From: Gammaproteobacteria bacterium
GTDB lineage: Bacteria > Pseudomonadota > Gammaproteobacteria > JAKDMP01
Direction of reading: 5' to 3'
DNA length: 64,000 nucleotides
Assembly: GCA_027018875.1 (NCBI GenBank)
Contig: JALUYA010000017.1
Span: forward strand, 1 to 64,000
The notes below the pieces were generated by a model. The model was not told where the DNA came from. It worked only from the letters and a program-made list of their open reading frames with translations, and ran no database searches. Positions 7,952 through 18,820 of this stretch are shown piece by piece. Numbering within the stretch: position 1 is the stretch's first letter; each line of letters opens with the position of its first letter. The position numbers and the translations under genes were made by a program.

Positions 7952-8962
7952 ATGGCTATTGAGGACACGTTTGGGCGCTCTCTTGAAGATCTGCGTCTCT
8001 CGGTGACGGATCGGTGCAACTTCCGCTGCCGTTACTGCATGCCGCGGGAAGTGTTCGGCCCCGGCTTCCCGTTCCTGCCCCGGGGCGAAATCCTGAGTTT
8101 CGAGGAAATCACCCGGCTGACGAAACTGTTCACCAAACTCGGCGTACGCCGATTGCGTCTGACCGGTGGCGAGCCGTTGCTGCGCCACGATTTGCCGGTA
8201 CTGATCTCGCAACTGGCCGCGATTCCACAGATCGAGAATATCGCGCTGACCACCAACGGCTCGCTACTGACTCCGGCAACAGCGCAGATTCTGTACGAAA
8301 CCGGATTACACCGTATCACGGTAAGCCTAGATGCGCTGGATCCACAAATTTCCACGCGCATGGCCGGTGTTCCCGTTGACCCCGCGCAGATCCTGGCCGC
8401 CATCGACGCCGCCGACAGCGCCGGACTCGGTCCGGTCAAGGTCAACATGATGGTGCGCCGGGGCCTGAACGATCAAGAGATAATTCCGATGGCGCGACAC
8501 TTCCGCTACAGCGGACACATCCTGCGCTTGATCGAATATATGGATGCCGGAACCGGTAATGGCTGGGATCGTACCGAAATGGTCAGTGCCGAAGAGGCAC
8601 GCCGACAGATCGAGGCCCTGTGGCCCCTCGATCCCGTCGCCCCGAACCGACCCTCCGAAACCGCCCGGCGCTACCGTTACCGGGACGGCGCGGGGGAGAT
8701 CGGGTTCATCGCCTCGGTCACACAACCGTTTTGCCGCAATTGTACGCGGGCGCGGTTAACGGCCGCGGGCCGACTCTATACCTGCCTGTTCGCCAGCGAG
8801 GGACTGGATCTTCGCGCCCCGTTGCGCTCCGGCATGAGCGATGACGCAATCCTGCAACGGCTACGCGAATGTTGGAGGCGACGCACGGACCGCTACTCGG
8901 AGCTTCGTGGCTCCATCCCCCCTCCGACCGGCAAGGTCGAAATGTTCCGGGTCGGGGGCTGA
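7952..8962 (+). CDS. moaA: GTP 3',8-cyclase MoaA (radical SAM)
   Basis: 336 residues from ATG 7952; the reading frame stays open further upstream but homology begins at this Met. The radical-SAM cluster is C22-x3-C26-x2-C29 (CNFRCRYC). The second cluster that binds GTP is C261-x2-C264 and C278 (FCRNC, YTC), with the same spacing as E. coli MoaA. The C-terminal GG needed for activity is present (FRVGG). It catalyses the first committed step of molybdenum cofactor synthesis. It heads the plus-strand trio moaA-moaD-moaE, with 1-nt gaps between genes. Confidence 0.97.
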   Translation: MAIEDTFGRSLEDLRLSVTDRCNFRCRYCMPREVFGPGFPFLPRGEILSFEEITRLTKLFTKLGVRRLRLTGGEPLLRHDLPVLISQLAAIPQIENIALTTNGSLLTPATAQILYETGLHRITVSLDALDPQISTRMAGVPVDPAQILAAIDAADSAGLGPVKVNMMVRRGLNDQEIIPMARHFRYSGHILRLIEYMDAGTGNGWDRTEMVSAEEARRQIEALWPLDPVAPNRPSETARRYRYRDGAGEIGFIASVTQPFCRNCTRARLTAAGRLYTCLFASEGLDLRAPLRSGMSDDAILQRLRECWRRRTDRYSELRGSIPPPTGKVEMFRVGG

Positions 8963-8963
8963 C

Positions 8964-9215
8964 ATGCCCGCGAGCATCCGCATCGAGTACTACGGGCGCC
9001 TGTCGGCGCTGCGCGGGATCGACCACGAGGAGTTCCCGGCGCCGACAACGCAGCCGATCAGCCAGGTATTGGCCGAGTTGAGCCGCCAATATCCACCGAT
9101 CGGAGCGCACCTGTCCCGCCTGGCCGTCGCCGTAGATGGGCGGGTGGTCGGCCCGGACACCCTCATTTCGCCCGGCGCCACCCTGGCGCTGCTGCCCCCC
9201 GTCAGCGGAGGCTGA
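8964..9215 (+). CDS. moaD: Molybdopterin synthase sulfur carrier subunit MoaD
   Basis: 83 residues with a ubiquitin-like fold and the terminal GG (PPVSGG) that is adenylylated and converted to a thiocarboxylate. It starts one base after the moaA stop and ends one base before moaE, so the three are almost certainly one transcript. It supplies sulfur to cyclic pyranopterin monophosphate on MoaE. The activating enzyme MoeB is not in this window. Confidence 0.95.
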   Translation: MPASIRIEYYGRLSALRGIDHEEFPAPTTQPISQVLAELSRQYPPIGAHLSRLAVAVDGRVVGPDTLISPGATLALLPPVSGG

Positions 9216-9216
9216 A

Positions 9217-9642
9217 ATGCCCGACCTGGTCCATGCACCACTCGAACCGTTACTGGCGCAAATAACGCCGGGAAATGTTGAAGCCGGAGCCATTGTGGTA
9301 TTCGCCGGTACCGTTCGCCGGCATAATGAGAATCGTGAAGTTGCCTTTCTCGAGTATAGCGCCCACCCGGCCCTGGCGACACGGACCATGGCTGAGATCG
9401 AAGCGCAGATCCTTGGCCGGCCCGGCATCCTCTCCTGTCGCCTGTGGCACCGTATCGGGCGCCTCGAACTCGGAGAAATCAGCGTACTCATCGTAGTTTG
9501 CTCCGCCCATCGGGCGCAAGCCTATGAAGCCTCCCGAGCGGCTATCGAGGCTGTTAAACAGCGTCTACCTGTCTGGAAGCATGAACACTATACCGACGGC
9601 ACCAGCGAGTTCGTCGAGGGATGCCGCCTGCAATCATCCTGA
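9217..9642 (+). CDS. moaE: Molybdopterin synthase catalytic subunit MoaE
   Basis: 141 residues, typical length. The block FAGTVRRHNENR (29-40) and the Lys-containing LPVWKHEHY (118-125, K121) correspond to the substrate-binding Arg and catalytic Lys region of MoaE. Together with MoaD it converts precursor Z to molybdopterin. The lysine seven residues further on in E. coli is not obviously conserved here, which is common among MoaE proteins. It is the last gene of moaADE. Confidence 0.95.
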   Translation: MPDLVHAPLEPLLAQITPGNVEAGAIVVFAGTVRRHNENREVAFLEYSAHPALATRTMAEIEAQILGRPGILSCRLWHRIGRLELGEISVLIVVCSAHRAQAYEASRAAIEAVKQRLPVWKHEHYTDGTSEFVEGCRLQSS

Positions 9643-9714
9643 GCGGTATGGGGGGTATTCAATCCCGGCAGTCGGCTGCCACGCGATCGCCGCATCCCCA
9701 ATAGATGGAGGCGC

Positions 9715-9740
9715 GGCCATCGCGTTAATGGCCGTTGTTT
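9715..9740 (+). terminator. Candidate terminator of moaADE
   Basis: GGCCAT (9715-9720), a 7-nt loop, and ATGGCC (9728-9733) form a perfect 6-bp stem, followed by GTTGTTT. It lies about 75 nt past the moaE stop in a 250-nt gap before a convergent gene; I see nothing else in that gap. Confidence 0.4.
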
Positions 9741-9892
9741 CCGGTCTTCGAACCGAGGCTGTCACCAAGGAAACAGCAGCAACTTCCGATATATCTCGCG
9801 GCCGTCAAATGCCCGCCCGGATTCGAAGTATGGCGATATCCAGAGAAGCGTAACCTCAATTCGCCCGCCGGAATTCGGAGGTTATCCCCTCA

Positions 9893-10408
9893 TCAATGCT
9901 TTTCCATTTTTCTTATACGCATGATCCGCATCCAGTTCTCACGGGCCAGCCGGTGGTAAATCTGTTTCTGTGCATTATCGAGCAACCGATAACCCTTCAG
10001 GTGATAAGGCATCATCTCGTAAGCAAGATAGGTCTGCGCCCGCCCGATCGTCTTCACATCACGAATCAGCGTGCCGAGTTCGGGGGTTTCCTGACTGGCA
10101 TCCCCCCGGTAGCGTTGATAGGCAGCTCTGAGTACCGTAATTCCATAGATCGTATCCCGCTTCATGCCCTTGACAAGGTACTTCTCCGCACGGATTTGTC
10201 CCGGGGTAAGGCGAAGTTGCTTGGCATGCACAAGATCCCAGTGAGGTCCTGGATGAAACTGATAGAAATACTCAGGGAAATTAAACGTGTGCTGCCTGAA
10301 AAACATCTCATTCCCTTTTTTCCCCGGCATACCGGCGGCATAGGATACCGGAACCACAAACACAAACAATGCCACGATGGTGGCAGCCATGACTACTTTA
10401 TTTCCCAT
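9893..10408 (-). CDS. Small periplasmic protein, possibly CpxP/Spy-like
   Basis: 171 residues with a clear signal peptide (residues 1-24, hydrophobic core ending SYA-AG). The mature part is rich in charged, Tyr and Met residues and predicted helical. LRLTPGQIRAEKYLVKGMKRD recalls the LTxxQ element of CpxP/Spy periplasmic chaperones, but the second copy is not clear, so the assignment is weak. It is not part of the moa operon (convergent with it) and is divergent from katG about 600 nt away. It could be a stress-related periplasmic protein. Reality of the gene is likely; function is unknown. Confidence 0.6.
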   Translation of the reverse strand: MGNKVVMAATIVALFVFVVPVSYAAGMPGKKGNEMFFRQHTFNFPEYFYQFHPGPHWDLVHAKQLRLTPGQIRAEKYLVKGMKRDTIYGITVLRAAYQRYRGDASQETPELGTLIRDVKTIGRAQTYLAYEMMPYHLKGYRLLDNAQKQIYHRLARENWMRIMRIRKMEKH

Positions 10409-10736
10409 TGCTGGCTCCTGGTTTAAGTGATACCTGCCAACCCGCCTGCCCGGTCATGTGAACCCACGGCTTGCGTCGGGCGACTTCCCTGGACTCAGGG
10501 CGCAGGGTTTCGCTCCTTGGACAACTTGTTAAATCTGTAGTTCAGTTTCTGCTTAATATCACTTTTGCCCACTCCGCTGAATACCTCCAGGCCGACTCTC
10601 TGCGACTCGAGCCGGCCGCGCAGACTTACTGTTCATCTCCATTCCATCAAGATACCGGGAAGACCCGGTTTCCATAAAAAAACGGGGTCCATCCCAACTG
10701 GGAAATTCCGAGGGGCGTCATTAGAAAAACCAAAAA
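10409..10736. other. Gene-free stretch between the periplasmic protein and the katG promoter
   Basis: No convincing gene. Near the right end (about 10660-10690) there is an imperfect hairpin of about 10 bp, one mismatch, around an A-rich loop (GACCCGGTTT and AAACGGGGTC). Promoters for the leftward gene presumably lie here but none stands out. Confidence 0.4.
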
Positions 10737-10764
10737 TTAGACTCTGTCTAAAATATGCTATACT
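10737..10764 (+). promoter_or_regulatory. katG promoter with overlapping palindromic operator candidate
   Basis: TTAGAC-TCT-GTCTAA (10737-10751) is a perfect 15-bp inverted repeat with 6-bp arms. Its left arm coincides with a -35-like TTAGAC, 16 nt ahead of TATACT (10759-10764), a good -10. A repressor bound here would block polymerase. The local drop in GC supports a regulatory site. The binding protein is unknown; an OxyR-type site upstream was not recognised. Confidence 0.45.
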
Positions 10765-11000
10765 TTATTCGTGTTGCGAAGCGCCCACCCCACCCATTCA
10801 TTCTGAGGAGAGATCGGGCCATGAGCAGAAAGCAGAACCACCTCACCGCCGCTCCACGCGCACCGGTGCTGATGCAAGACTCCCGGCTGATCCGGAAACC
10901 GGCGCATCACCCGATCTCATTGGCACGAACCAATTCATATATCACTCGGGCCGCAAAGCGGACCGAGCCGTTGAATTCAAACGATCAAAGGAGTAGATAA

Positions 11001-13187
<2,187 letters not shown>

Positions 13188-13221
13188 TCTCGCAGGACAG
13201 GTCTTAGAGGTTTTGTGCCGG

Positions 13222-13268
13222 GCAACCTCGACCCGGCATCGGGTTATCCCGGGCCAGGTCGAGGTTGC
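13222..13268 (+). terminator. 12-bp inverted repeat downstream of katG (possible terminator)
   Basis: GCAACCTCGACC (13222-13233) is perfectly complementary to GGTCGAGGTTGC (13257-13268) across a 23-nt GC-rich loop that itself can fold. It begins 35 nt after the katG stop. The downstream run is only GCTTGCTTTTC, so it is a structured 3' end rather than a textbook terminator; it could also be a relic of a repeat element. Confidence 0.4.
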
Positions 13269-13360
13269 GCCGCTTGCTTTTCGCTCTGGGAGTGAATCAT
13301 TGTGGGGAATGATGCCTGCATCGAAACGCCGCCCAGCCTATTCGAAAACGCCTGGCCAAT

Positions 13361-13495
13361 ATGGCCGGCGCCCTGCGCGGAATACCGCGCTCCATCCAGA
13401 CCCGCCGGATCGGTCATTACTCCAAGGCCGACCCAGCCTATGGCGTGGGCCTTGTCGCCCCATCGAAAATCTGCCTCAAGGGTCCCGATGCCTAA
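13361..13495 (+). pseudogene. Short orphan coding-like remnant
   Basis: A 44-codon frame (MAGALRGIP at the start, LKGPDA at the end) with strong third-position G/C bias, continuing in frame about 17 codons upstream to a stop. No ribosome site is seen and I cannot name a family. It may be the tail of a decayed gene in the roughly 410-nt gap between katG and the crotonase gene. The remainder of the gap holds only the inverted repeat. Confidence 0.2.
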
Positions 13496-13599
13496 GGCCG
13501 CGTGGCCGGAACCGGAACATTGACAGGACCTGGGTCCGCCGGCCCCCCGCCCCGGTAAACCGCCCGGTATCTGCGTACCCCGGCTGCCGATAGATCGCC

Positions 13600-14361
13600 T
13601 TAGCGATTCTCCTTGGGGTGTAGGATCTGGGCGACAAAAGCCTCGAGCGCTCCCCGGACTTCGGGACGAAACCAGGCCTGGTTCAACTCCTCGTAGGCGG
13701 AATCATCCACGCGATCAAACAAACCGATCAGTTCGGCGCGCGCGACCGCCCGGGTGGCATCGAGGGCCGCCCGGGGAAATTGAGCCAGTTTCTGCGCCCA
13801 GGCCATGCTATGGGCAATCACCCGATCTGCGGGAGCCAGTTCGTCCACCAATCCTGCCGCCAGCGCGGCACTCGGCACGAACAGGGTTCCGGATACGGCA
13901 TGCCGGGCGGCCAGGCGCGGCCCCAGCAGGCGCTCATAGGCCCGGTAAACCAGGGCCGGCATGGGCAGGCCCACCTGTACCTCGTTCAAACCCAGCTTGA
14001 AATCCCCCTCGGCGGCAATACGAAAATCGGCGAACAGGCTGAGCACCGTTCCCCCCGCGGGATTATGCCCGGTAATTGCTACTCCGAGCGGTACCGGGCA
14101 CCGTGCCAAGGCCTCCAGCGCCCGGTAAAACGACCGCCAGAAAGCCAACATTCCATCACGGTCCAGGCTTAATAAATGCGGCAAGTCGAGTCCGGCCGAA
14201 AAAATTCCTTCCCGACCACAGATAACCACCGCCCGAGCCGAACCCAACTCGTTCAACCGACTTCGTAACTGATCGAGCAACTCACCCGTCAGGGCATTTA
14301 CCGGGGGGCGATCAAGCTGAAGCTGTACTACATCGTCCCGAATTTGTTCACGTATGAGCAT
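13600..14361 (-). CDS. Enoyl-CoA hydratase/isomerase family protein (crotonase)
   Basis: 253 residues. Crotonase fold: the oxyanion-hole segment GREGIFSAGLDLPHLL (about 50-65) and the second segment GHNPAGGTVLSLFADFRIA (about 105-123) are clear. The residue pattern after LNEVQVGLPMP does not show the two glutamates of a standard hydratase with certainty, so a 3,2-trans-enoyl-CoA isomerase or other crotonase activity is possible. Start ATG 14361, with GAGGA about 11 nt upstream. It stands alone on the minus strand, 117 nt downstream of ispF, with no other fatty-acid gene next to it. Confidence 0.82.
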   Translation of the reverse strand: MLIREQIRDDVVQLQLDRPPVNALTGELLDQLRSRLNELGSARAVVICGREGIFSAGLDLPHLLSLDRDGMLAFWRSFYRALEALARCPVPLGVAITGHNPAGGTVLSLFADFRIAAEGDFKLGLNEVQVGLPMPALVYRAYERLLGPRLAARHAVSGTLFVPSAALAAGLVDELAPADRVIAHSMAWAQKLAQFPRAALDATRAVARAELIGLFDRVDDSAYEELNQAWFRPEVRGALEAFVAQILHPKENR

Positions 14362-14478
14362 AGAAGGGTTCCTCGGATAGCCACTCTCGAATCCGGGGTA
14401 GCATACGCTCCCCGCGCCATGATTGCCCAAGCCCGGCCGGCGCCTGGATAAATTGAGATCTACGCGCCCACACCGCGC

Positions 14479-14970
14479 TTATGCGCCGCCCAACAATACG
14501 ACGGCCAGCGCACCGATCCCCTCTCCTCGTCCGAGAAACCCCATGCGTTCCATTGTGGTGGCCTTGACGCCGACGGATTCCCGGGAACAGCCCAGCGTAA
14601 GACCGATTACCTCGCGCATCTGCGCACCATGCGGGGCAATACGCGGACTCTCGCATAATACCGTACAATCGGCGTTGATGCAGTGCCATCCTCGGCGCTT
14701 CACCTTGGTAACGACCTCGGCCAGCAATATGTTGCTGTCGGCATCCGCCCAAGCAGAGTCATTTTCAGGAAAGAAATGCCCGATATCCCCCAACCCGGTA
14801 GCACCGAGCAGGGCATCGGCCAGCGCATGCAACACCACATCCCCATCGGAATGAGCCACTACACCCTGGTTATGTTCGATACGCACGCCACCGATCATCA
14901 AATGATCTCCCGGCCCGAACCGGTGCACATCGAATCCCTGACCGATGCGTAACCGCCCGAACCGGCTCAC
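14479..14970 (-). CDS. ispF: 2-C-methyl-D-erythritol 2,4-cyclodiphosphate synthase IspF
   Basis: 163 residues, normal for IspF. The metal and substrate motifs IGQGFDVHRF (D14, H16) and AHSDGDVVLHALADALLGA are intact, as are IGHFFPE and the C-terminal KATTMERMGFLGRGEGI. It makes the cyclodiphosphate of the non-mevalonate isoprenoid pathway. The start is a GTG at 14970. Its common partner ispD is not adjacent. Confidence 0.96.
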   Translation of the reverse strand: MSRFGRLRIGQGFDVHRFGPGDHLMIGGVRIEHNQGVVAHSDGDVVLHALADALLGATGLGDIGHFFPENDSAWADADSNILLAEVVTKVKRRGWHCINADCTVLCESPRIAPHGAQMREVIGLTLGCSRESVGVKATTMERMGFLGRGEGIGALAVVLLGGA

Positions 14971-15300
14971 AACACCACCGCCGACCGGTTAATCCGGCGA
15001 ATCACCGGCTCAATCCACAGGCTACCCGTGAGGATCGCAACTCCGGTCGGGACAAGAAACCCCGGCGAAAAGCCAAGGCGACGCGCGCGGGAAACCGGGT
15101 GACACCGACGCAAGCGGCTTTCCTCTCCGGATCTCATCAACTTGCAGCGCTCCACTTGCCTGGAAATTGATATTTTAGACCCCTATCCGCCGATCGGCTA
15201 TCACCGCGCGGCATGAAATGGCACAATATTGCCCGAAAAGATTTTTCTCTGCCCGCCGGATTACCCCCGGCGGGTCTCTCTTACTGGAGGTTTATAAGCA
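14971..15300. other. Divergent intergenic region between ispF and the aldehyde dehydrogenase
   Basis: About 330 nt without a convincing gene. The right half drops in GC around 15165-15180 (GATATTTTAG), where promoters for either side may lie. Near the right end is the strong hairpin annotated separately. Confidence 0.4.
15252..15283 (+). promoter_or_regulatory. Terminator-like hairpin in the leader of the aldehyde dehydrogenase gene
   Basis: CCCGCCGG (15252-15259) and CCGGCGGG (15267-15274) form a perfect 8-bp GC stem with a 7-nt loop, followed by TCTCTCTTA. It ends about 26 nt before the start codon, just upstream of the GGAGG ribosome site, so it could act as an attenuator or stabilise the leader. 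Confidence 0.4.
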
Positions 15301-16833
15301 ATGGCCATTGACGTCGCCCAGATTTTTCGAACCCTGGAACTCGAATCCGTTAACCCCGGGGTATGGAGTCCCACACTCGGCTGGGGGGGCAAAGGCGAGA
15401 TTTTCACCTCAATCAATCCGGCAACCGGCCAGCCGCTTGCCGAGATCCGCGGCGCCTCCGCCGAGGAGTACGACCAGGTAATTCGCGATGCCGAGACCGG
15501 CTTTCGATCCTGGCGCAACCTCCCGGCACCACGACGTGGTGAAGCCGTGCGCCTGATCGGCAAGGCGCTACGCCGCAACAAGGATGCGCTCGGAAGCCTG
15601 GTCTCCCTGGAAATGGGCAAAATCAAGGCCGAAGGCGATGGGGAAGTCCAGGAAATGATCGATATTGCCGACTTTGCCCTGGGCCAGTCACGCATGCTCT
15701 ACGGAAAAACCATGCATTCGGAGCGACCCGGCCACCGAATGTACGAACAGTGGCACCCCTACGGCGTGGTGGGCGTGGCTACCGCCTTTAATTTTCCGGT
15801 CGCGGTCTGGGCCTGGAACGCCATGATTGCCGCCATCTGCGGCAACGCCACGGTCTGGAAACCTTCTCCCAAGGGGGCGCTATGCGCGATTGCCATCCAA
15901 AAGATCGTGCAAGAGGCACTGAAAGGAGAAGACTTCCCCCCCGTATTCAGCTTTTTCACCGAAAGTGGAATCGAGCTGGCACAGCGCTTTTATGCCGATG
16001 AGCGGGTAGGTCTGCTCTCGTTTACCGGATCATGCCGCATCGGCGCCCTGGTCAATGAAATCGTCGCCAAACGGATGGGACGTACCCTGCTTGAACTAGG
16101 TGGTAATAACGCCGTTATTGTCGATGAGACCGCGGATCTTCGCCTTGCCGTACCGGCCATCGTTTTTGGTGCCGTGGGCACGGCCGGCCAGCGCTGTACC
16201 TCGACCCGACGGCTGATTGTCCACGAATCCATTGTCGAAGGACTATGTGAACGCCTGACTCACGCCTATCGCCAGGTCAAGATCGGCAATCCTCTCGAAC
16301 CGAATGTGCTGATGGGGCCGCTGTGCAGTGCCCAGGCGGTGAAATGTTACCAGGCGGCCATCGAACAGGCCCGAAAAGAGGGTGGAAATCTACTCACCGG
16401 CGGAGAGGTGCTGGACCGGCCCGGCTATTTCGTCACCCCGGCCATCATTCGTATGCCGGCCCAGACCCATATCGTCCGTGAAGAAACCTTTGCTCCCATT
16501 CTCTATGTCATGAGTTATCGCGAACTCGATGAGGCTATCGCCCTGCACAACGATGTCAGCCAGGGACTCTCCTCGGCGATTTTTACCCTAAACCTGCGCC
16601 ACGCCGAGCGCTTTCTTGCAGCCTCGGGCAGTGATGCCGGAATCGCCAATGTCAATATCGGCACCTCGGGTGCCGAAATCGGCGGGGCCTTCGGAGGAGA
16701 AAAGGCCACCGGCGGCGGGCGCGAGTCCGGATCCGATGCCTGGCAACAGTACATGCGCCGCCAAACGAATACGATCAACTGGTCCACCGAACTGCCGCTC
16801 GCCCAGGGAATCAAGTTCGATCTTGGCGACTAA
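15301..16833 (+). CDS. ALDH7-type aldehyde dehydrogenase (aminoadipate-semialdehyde dehydrogenase family)
   Basis: 510 residues. Catalytic residues are C299 ([10 protein letters not shown]) and E265 (LLELGGNN); the NAD-binding blocks [11 protein letters not shown] and FTGS are present. The whole layout (start SVNPGVWSP, tail [18 protein letters not shown] block and TINWS) is that of ALDH7 (human antiquitin, bacterial AmaB/PCD), which oxidises 2-aminoadipate semialdehyde in lysine breakdown and also handles stress aldehydes. The start has a GGAGG site. Neighbouring crotonase and, further off, a CoA-transferase would fit lysine/glutarate catabolism, but they are not in one operon, so the pathway is inference. 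Confidence 0.9.
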   Translation: MAIDVAQIFRTLELESVNPGVWSPTLGWGGKGEIFTSINPATGQPLAEIRGASAEEYDQVIRDAETGFRSWRNLPAPRRGEAVRLIGKALRRNKDALGSLVSLEMGKIKAEGDGEVQEMIDIADFALGQSRMLYGKTMHSERPGHRMYEQWHPYGVVGVATAFNFPVAVWAWNAMIAAICGNATVWKPSPKGALCAIAIQKIVQEALKGEDFPPVFSFFTESGIELAQRFYADERVGLLSFTGSCRIGALVNEIVAKRMGRTLLELGGNNAVIVDETADLRLAVPAIVFGAVGTAGQRCTSTRRLIVHESIVEGLCERLTHAYRQVKIGNPLEPNVLMGPLCSAQAVKCYQAAIEQARKEGGNLLTGGEVLDRPGYFVTPAIIRMPAQTHIVREETFAPILYVMSYRELDEAIALHNDVSQGLSSAIFTLNLRHAERFLAASGSDAGIANVNIGTSGAEIGGAFGGEKATGGGRESGSDAWQQYMRRQTNTINWSTELPLAQGIKFDLGD

Positions 16834-17016
16834 TCGCTCCGGCCTATGCACTCGACCCAAACCTTGGGCGTGCACCACGCATCCGGCCCCTGACCCGGTC
16901 CGGGGATGGAAAACCGGTTGTCCGGCAAGCAGATACCCCGCACCGGATCGAGGCTCGGCCTGGGTTCTGGAGCAATAAATGAAACCCGGCAAGCAAACCC
17001 GAAGCGGAACCCCCCG

Positions 17017-18186
17017 ATGCCCGACTTAGCCGATAGCCTTACCGACACCGCCGCCCCGCGTCTTCCTCGCCTGCTGGGGCTCGCATGGCTCCACTTTGCA
17101 AACGACGGTGCGGCAAATCTGCTACCGGGGATTCTCCCCGCAATCCTGATCTCCCTGCACCAAAGCCCCGCCCTGGCCTCCGGCATGATGGCTGCCCTGT
17201 TGATAGGGCAGGCCTTACAGCCTGCCCTGGGCTGGCTCGCTGACCGCCTGGGAGGCCGCTCATTTATCCTCTGGGGGCTCGGCGGTACCAGCCTGGGTGC
17301 TGCAACGATCGGGGTGGTCCCGAACTTCTGGCTGCTCATACTGGTTCTCATCTGCATCGGTTTGGCCAATTCCGCCTTCCATCCTCAAGCACTTGCGGCC
17401 GCCCGCAGGCTTGCGGGTCCCGGACACGGCCTGTCGATGTCGGTATTCCTGGTAGGTGGCGAGCTGGGCCGGGGAATATGGCCCCTGTTGGCCAGCCTGG
17501 TGGTCGTGCATTGGGGCATGCAAAACCTCTGGGTGCTCATGATCGCCGCATTCGTATCGATGGCCCTGCTGCACCGCAACCTGCCCAATCCGGCGCCCCG
17601 GCCCCATGCCGGAAAAATTGCCTGGTGCAAGCATCTCCCAGCGGCTTCATATCTGGTGACCTTTTCTGCCCTGCGGTTCTTGGCCATTGTCGGACTGGTG
17701 ACCTATTTGCCCATCTCCTGGCATGCCCACGGAGGATCCCTGGTCGGTGGCGCCTCTCTCATCAGCGTCCTCCTGGTGGTCGGGATCATCGGCAATATCG
17801 GTGGCGGATTCTTTGCCGATCGCCTGAACAGCCGCCTCCTTCTCGGCGCCTCCAGCATTCTGGTCGCCGCCTTCCTGGCCCTGTACCTGATTTTACCGAT
17901 CCCCTGGGGATGGCCCACACTGGCGGCACTCGGGATAGTTCTTTTCGCAAGTCTTCCTGTCACCGTACTGATCGGTCAGGATATTTTCCCGGAGAACCCT
18001 TCCCTGGGTTCGGGGATCGCCCTGGGGTTTTCCAATGGCCTGGGAGCCATTATGCTTCTCGGTTTTGGAGCCGCAGTGCAGCTGCTCGGCGTAGATAGAT
18101 CATTATGGGTCATCGTTCTTCTAACCGTTATATCCGCCCCCCTGGCATTTGCCCTGCCCCGCCTCCACGCCACGCGAGCCGGATAG
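17017..18186 (+). CDS. MFS exporter, fosmidomycin-resistance (Fsr)-like
   Basis: 389 residues with about 12 hydrophobic segments. The first helix has WLHFANDGAANLLPGILPAI, the hallmark of Fsr-type MFS proteins, and the loop GWLADRLGGRS matches MFS motif A. Start ATG 17017 was chosen because the membrane domain begins soon after; an in-frame start further upstream is possible but would add a polar tail. The family expels small molecules such as fosmidomycin from the cytoplasm; the natural substrate is unknown. Located 183 nt after the aldehyde dehydrogenase, and followed by a terminator-like hairpin. Confidence 0.85.
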   Translation: MPDLADSLTDTAAPRLPRLLGLAWLHFANDGAANLLPGILPAILISLHQSPALASGMMAALLIGQALQPALGWLADRLGGRSFILWGLGGTSLGAATIGVVPNFWLLILVLICIGLANSAFHPQALAAARRLAGPGHGLSMSVFLVGGELGRGIWPLLASLVVVHWGMQNLWVLMIAAFVSMALLHRNLPNPAPRPHAGKIAWCKHLPAASYLVTFSALRFLAIVGLVTYLPISWHAHGGSLVGGASLISVLLVVGIIGNIGGGFFADRLNSRLLLGASSILVAAFLALYLILPIPWGWPTLAALGIVLFASLPVTVLIGQDIFPENPSLGSGIALGFSNGLGAIMLLGFGAAVQLLGVDRSLWVIVLLTVISAPLAFALPRLHATRAG

Positions 18187-18189
18187 TCG

Positions 18190-18210
18190 CGCGGCACCAC
18201 CGCGGCTTTT
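18190..18210 (+). terminator. Candidate terminator of the MFS gene
   Basis: CGCGG-CACCA-CCGCG (18190-18204) followed by GCTTTTA, starting 4 nt past the stop codon. The stem is short but GC-only. It lies before a convergent gene. Confidence 0.4.
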
Positions 18211-18253
18211 ACCGCAATGCTAAAAATTCCAGGATGCCGAGGCGACGTTAGCC

Positions 18254-18793
18254 TCATGCCCCGGGAATACTCACGGCTTCAAACCGGTTCAACTTGCGGT
18301 TTTTCCGCACCCGGGACGGATGAAACACCTGGCCGTTCATGACGATCCATGCACCGGGGGTTAGCACCTGTACGGCAAGAAAGGCTGCCGCCACATTGAA
18401 CACCGCATCGGTGTCGCGAAACCGGGCCGGCTTCAGCGCCCCCGTGAGGACGATGGTTTTGTCGGGTACACCTTCGAGTGCTCTGGCCGTCTCCACCAGG
18501 GTATCGGTGCCGTGAGTAATCAGGATGTGGGGTGTCGGCGCCTCCTCCACCGCCTTGCGCACCCGGGCGCGATCGGCAACGGTGAGTTCCAGACTGTCCT
18601 TTTGCATCAGCGAACGCACGGTATAGGGCACCGCCACCCCGGCCTCGGCGAGGATGCCGGCAACGACCGGGGTGCCGACCTCATAGTGGCTAAGTGTGTC
18701 GAAGTAGATCTTGTCGATCGTGCCTCCGGTCGTGATAATGGTGACACCCGCCCCCGGGGCTTGCGTCCCGCCTTTGGTTTTGTTCTGATGCAT
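18254..18793 (-). CDS. Single-domain asparaginase-like protein
   Basis: 179 residues. Both N-terminal asparaginase signatures are present: TTGGTIDK (about 21-28, nucleophile Thr) and THGTDTLVETA (about 93-103). Classical asparaginases are about 330 residues with a second domain that completes the active site between subunits; here the protein stops after the first domain. Such short forms occur as stand-alone genes in proteobacteria, so this looks natural rather than truncated. Its activity is uncertain. It is divergent from the NfeD gene with almost no space between the starts. Confidence 0.8.
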   Translation of the reverse strand: MHQNKTKGGTQAPGAGVTIITTGGTIDKIYFDTLSHYEVGTPVVAGILAEAGVAVPYTVRSLMQKDSLELTVADRARVRKAVEEAPTPHILITHGTDTLVETARALEGVPDKTIVLTGALKPARFRDTDAVFNVAAAFLAVQVLTPGAWIVMNGQVFHPSRVRKNRKLNRFEAVSIPGA

Positions 18794-18820
18794 GCTATGG
18801 CCGTGATCGATTCCGTTTCA

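Noticed and set aside
10821..11000. 59-codon frame just before katG with a GAGGAG site
   Set aside because: Composition and lack of any recognised domain do not support a gene; kept only as part of the katG leader observation.
14967..15155. 62-codon frame whose stop overlaps the ispF GTG by 4 nt, as in coupled genes
   Set aside because: No ribosome site, no family, Arg-rich start; the overlap is most likely chance. It is not IspD.
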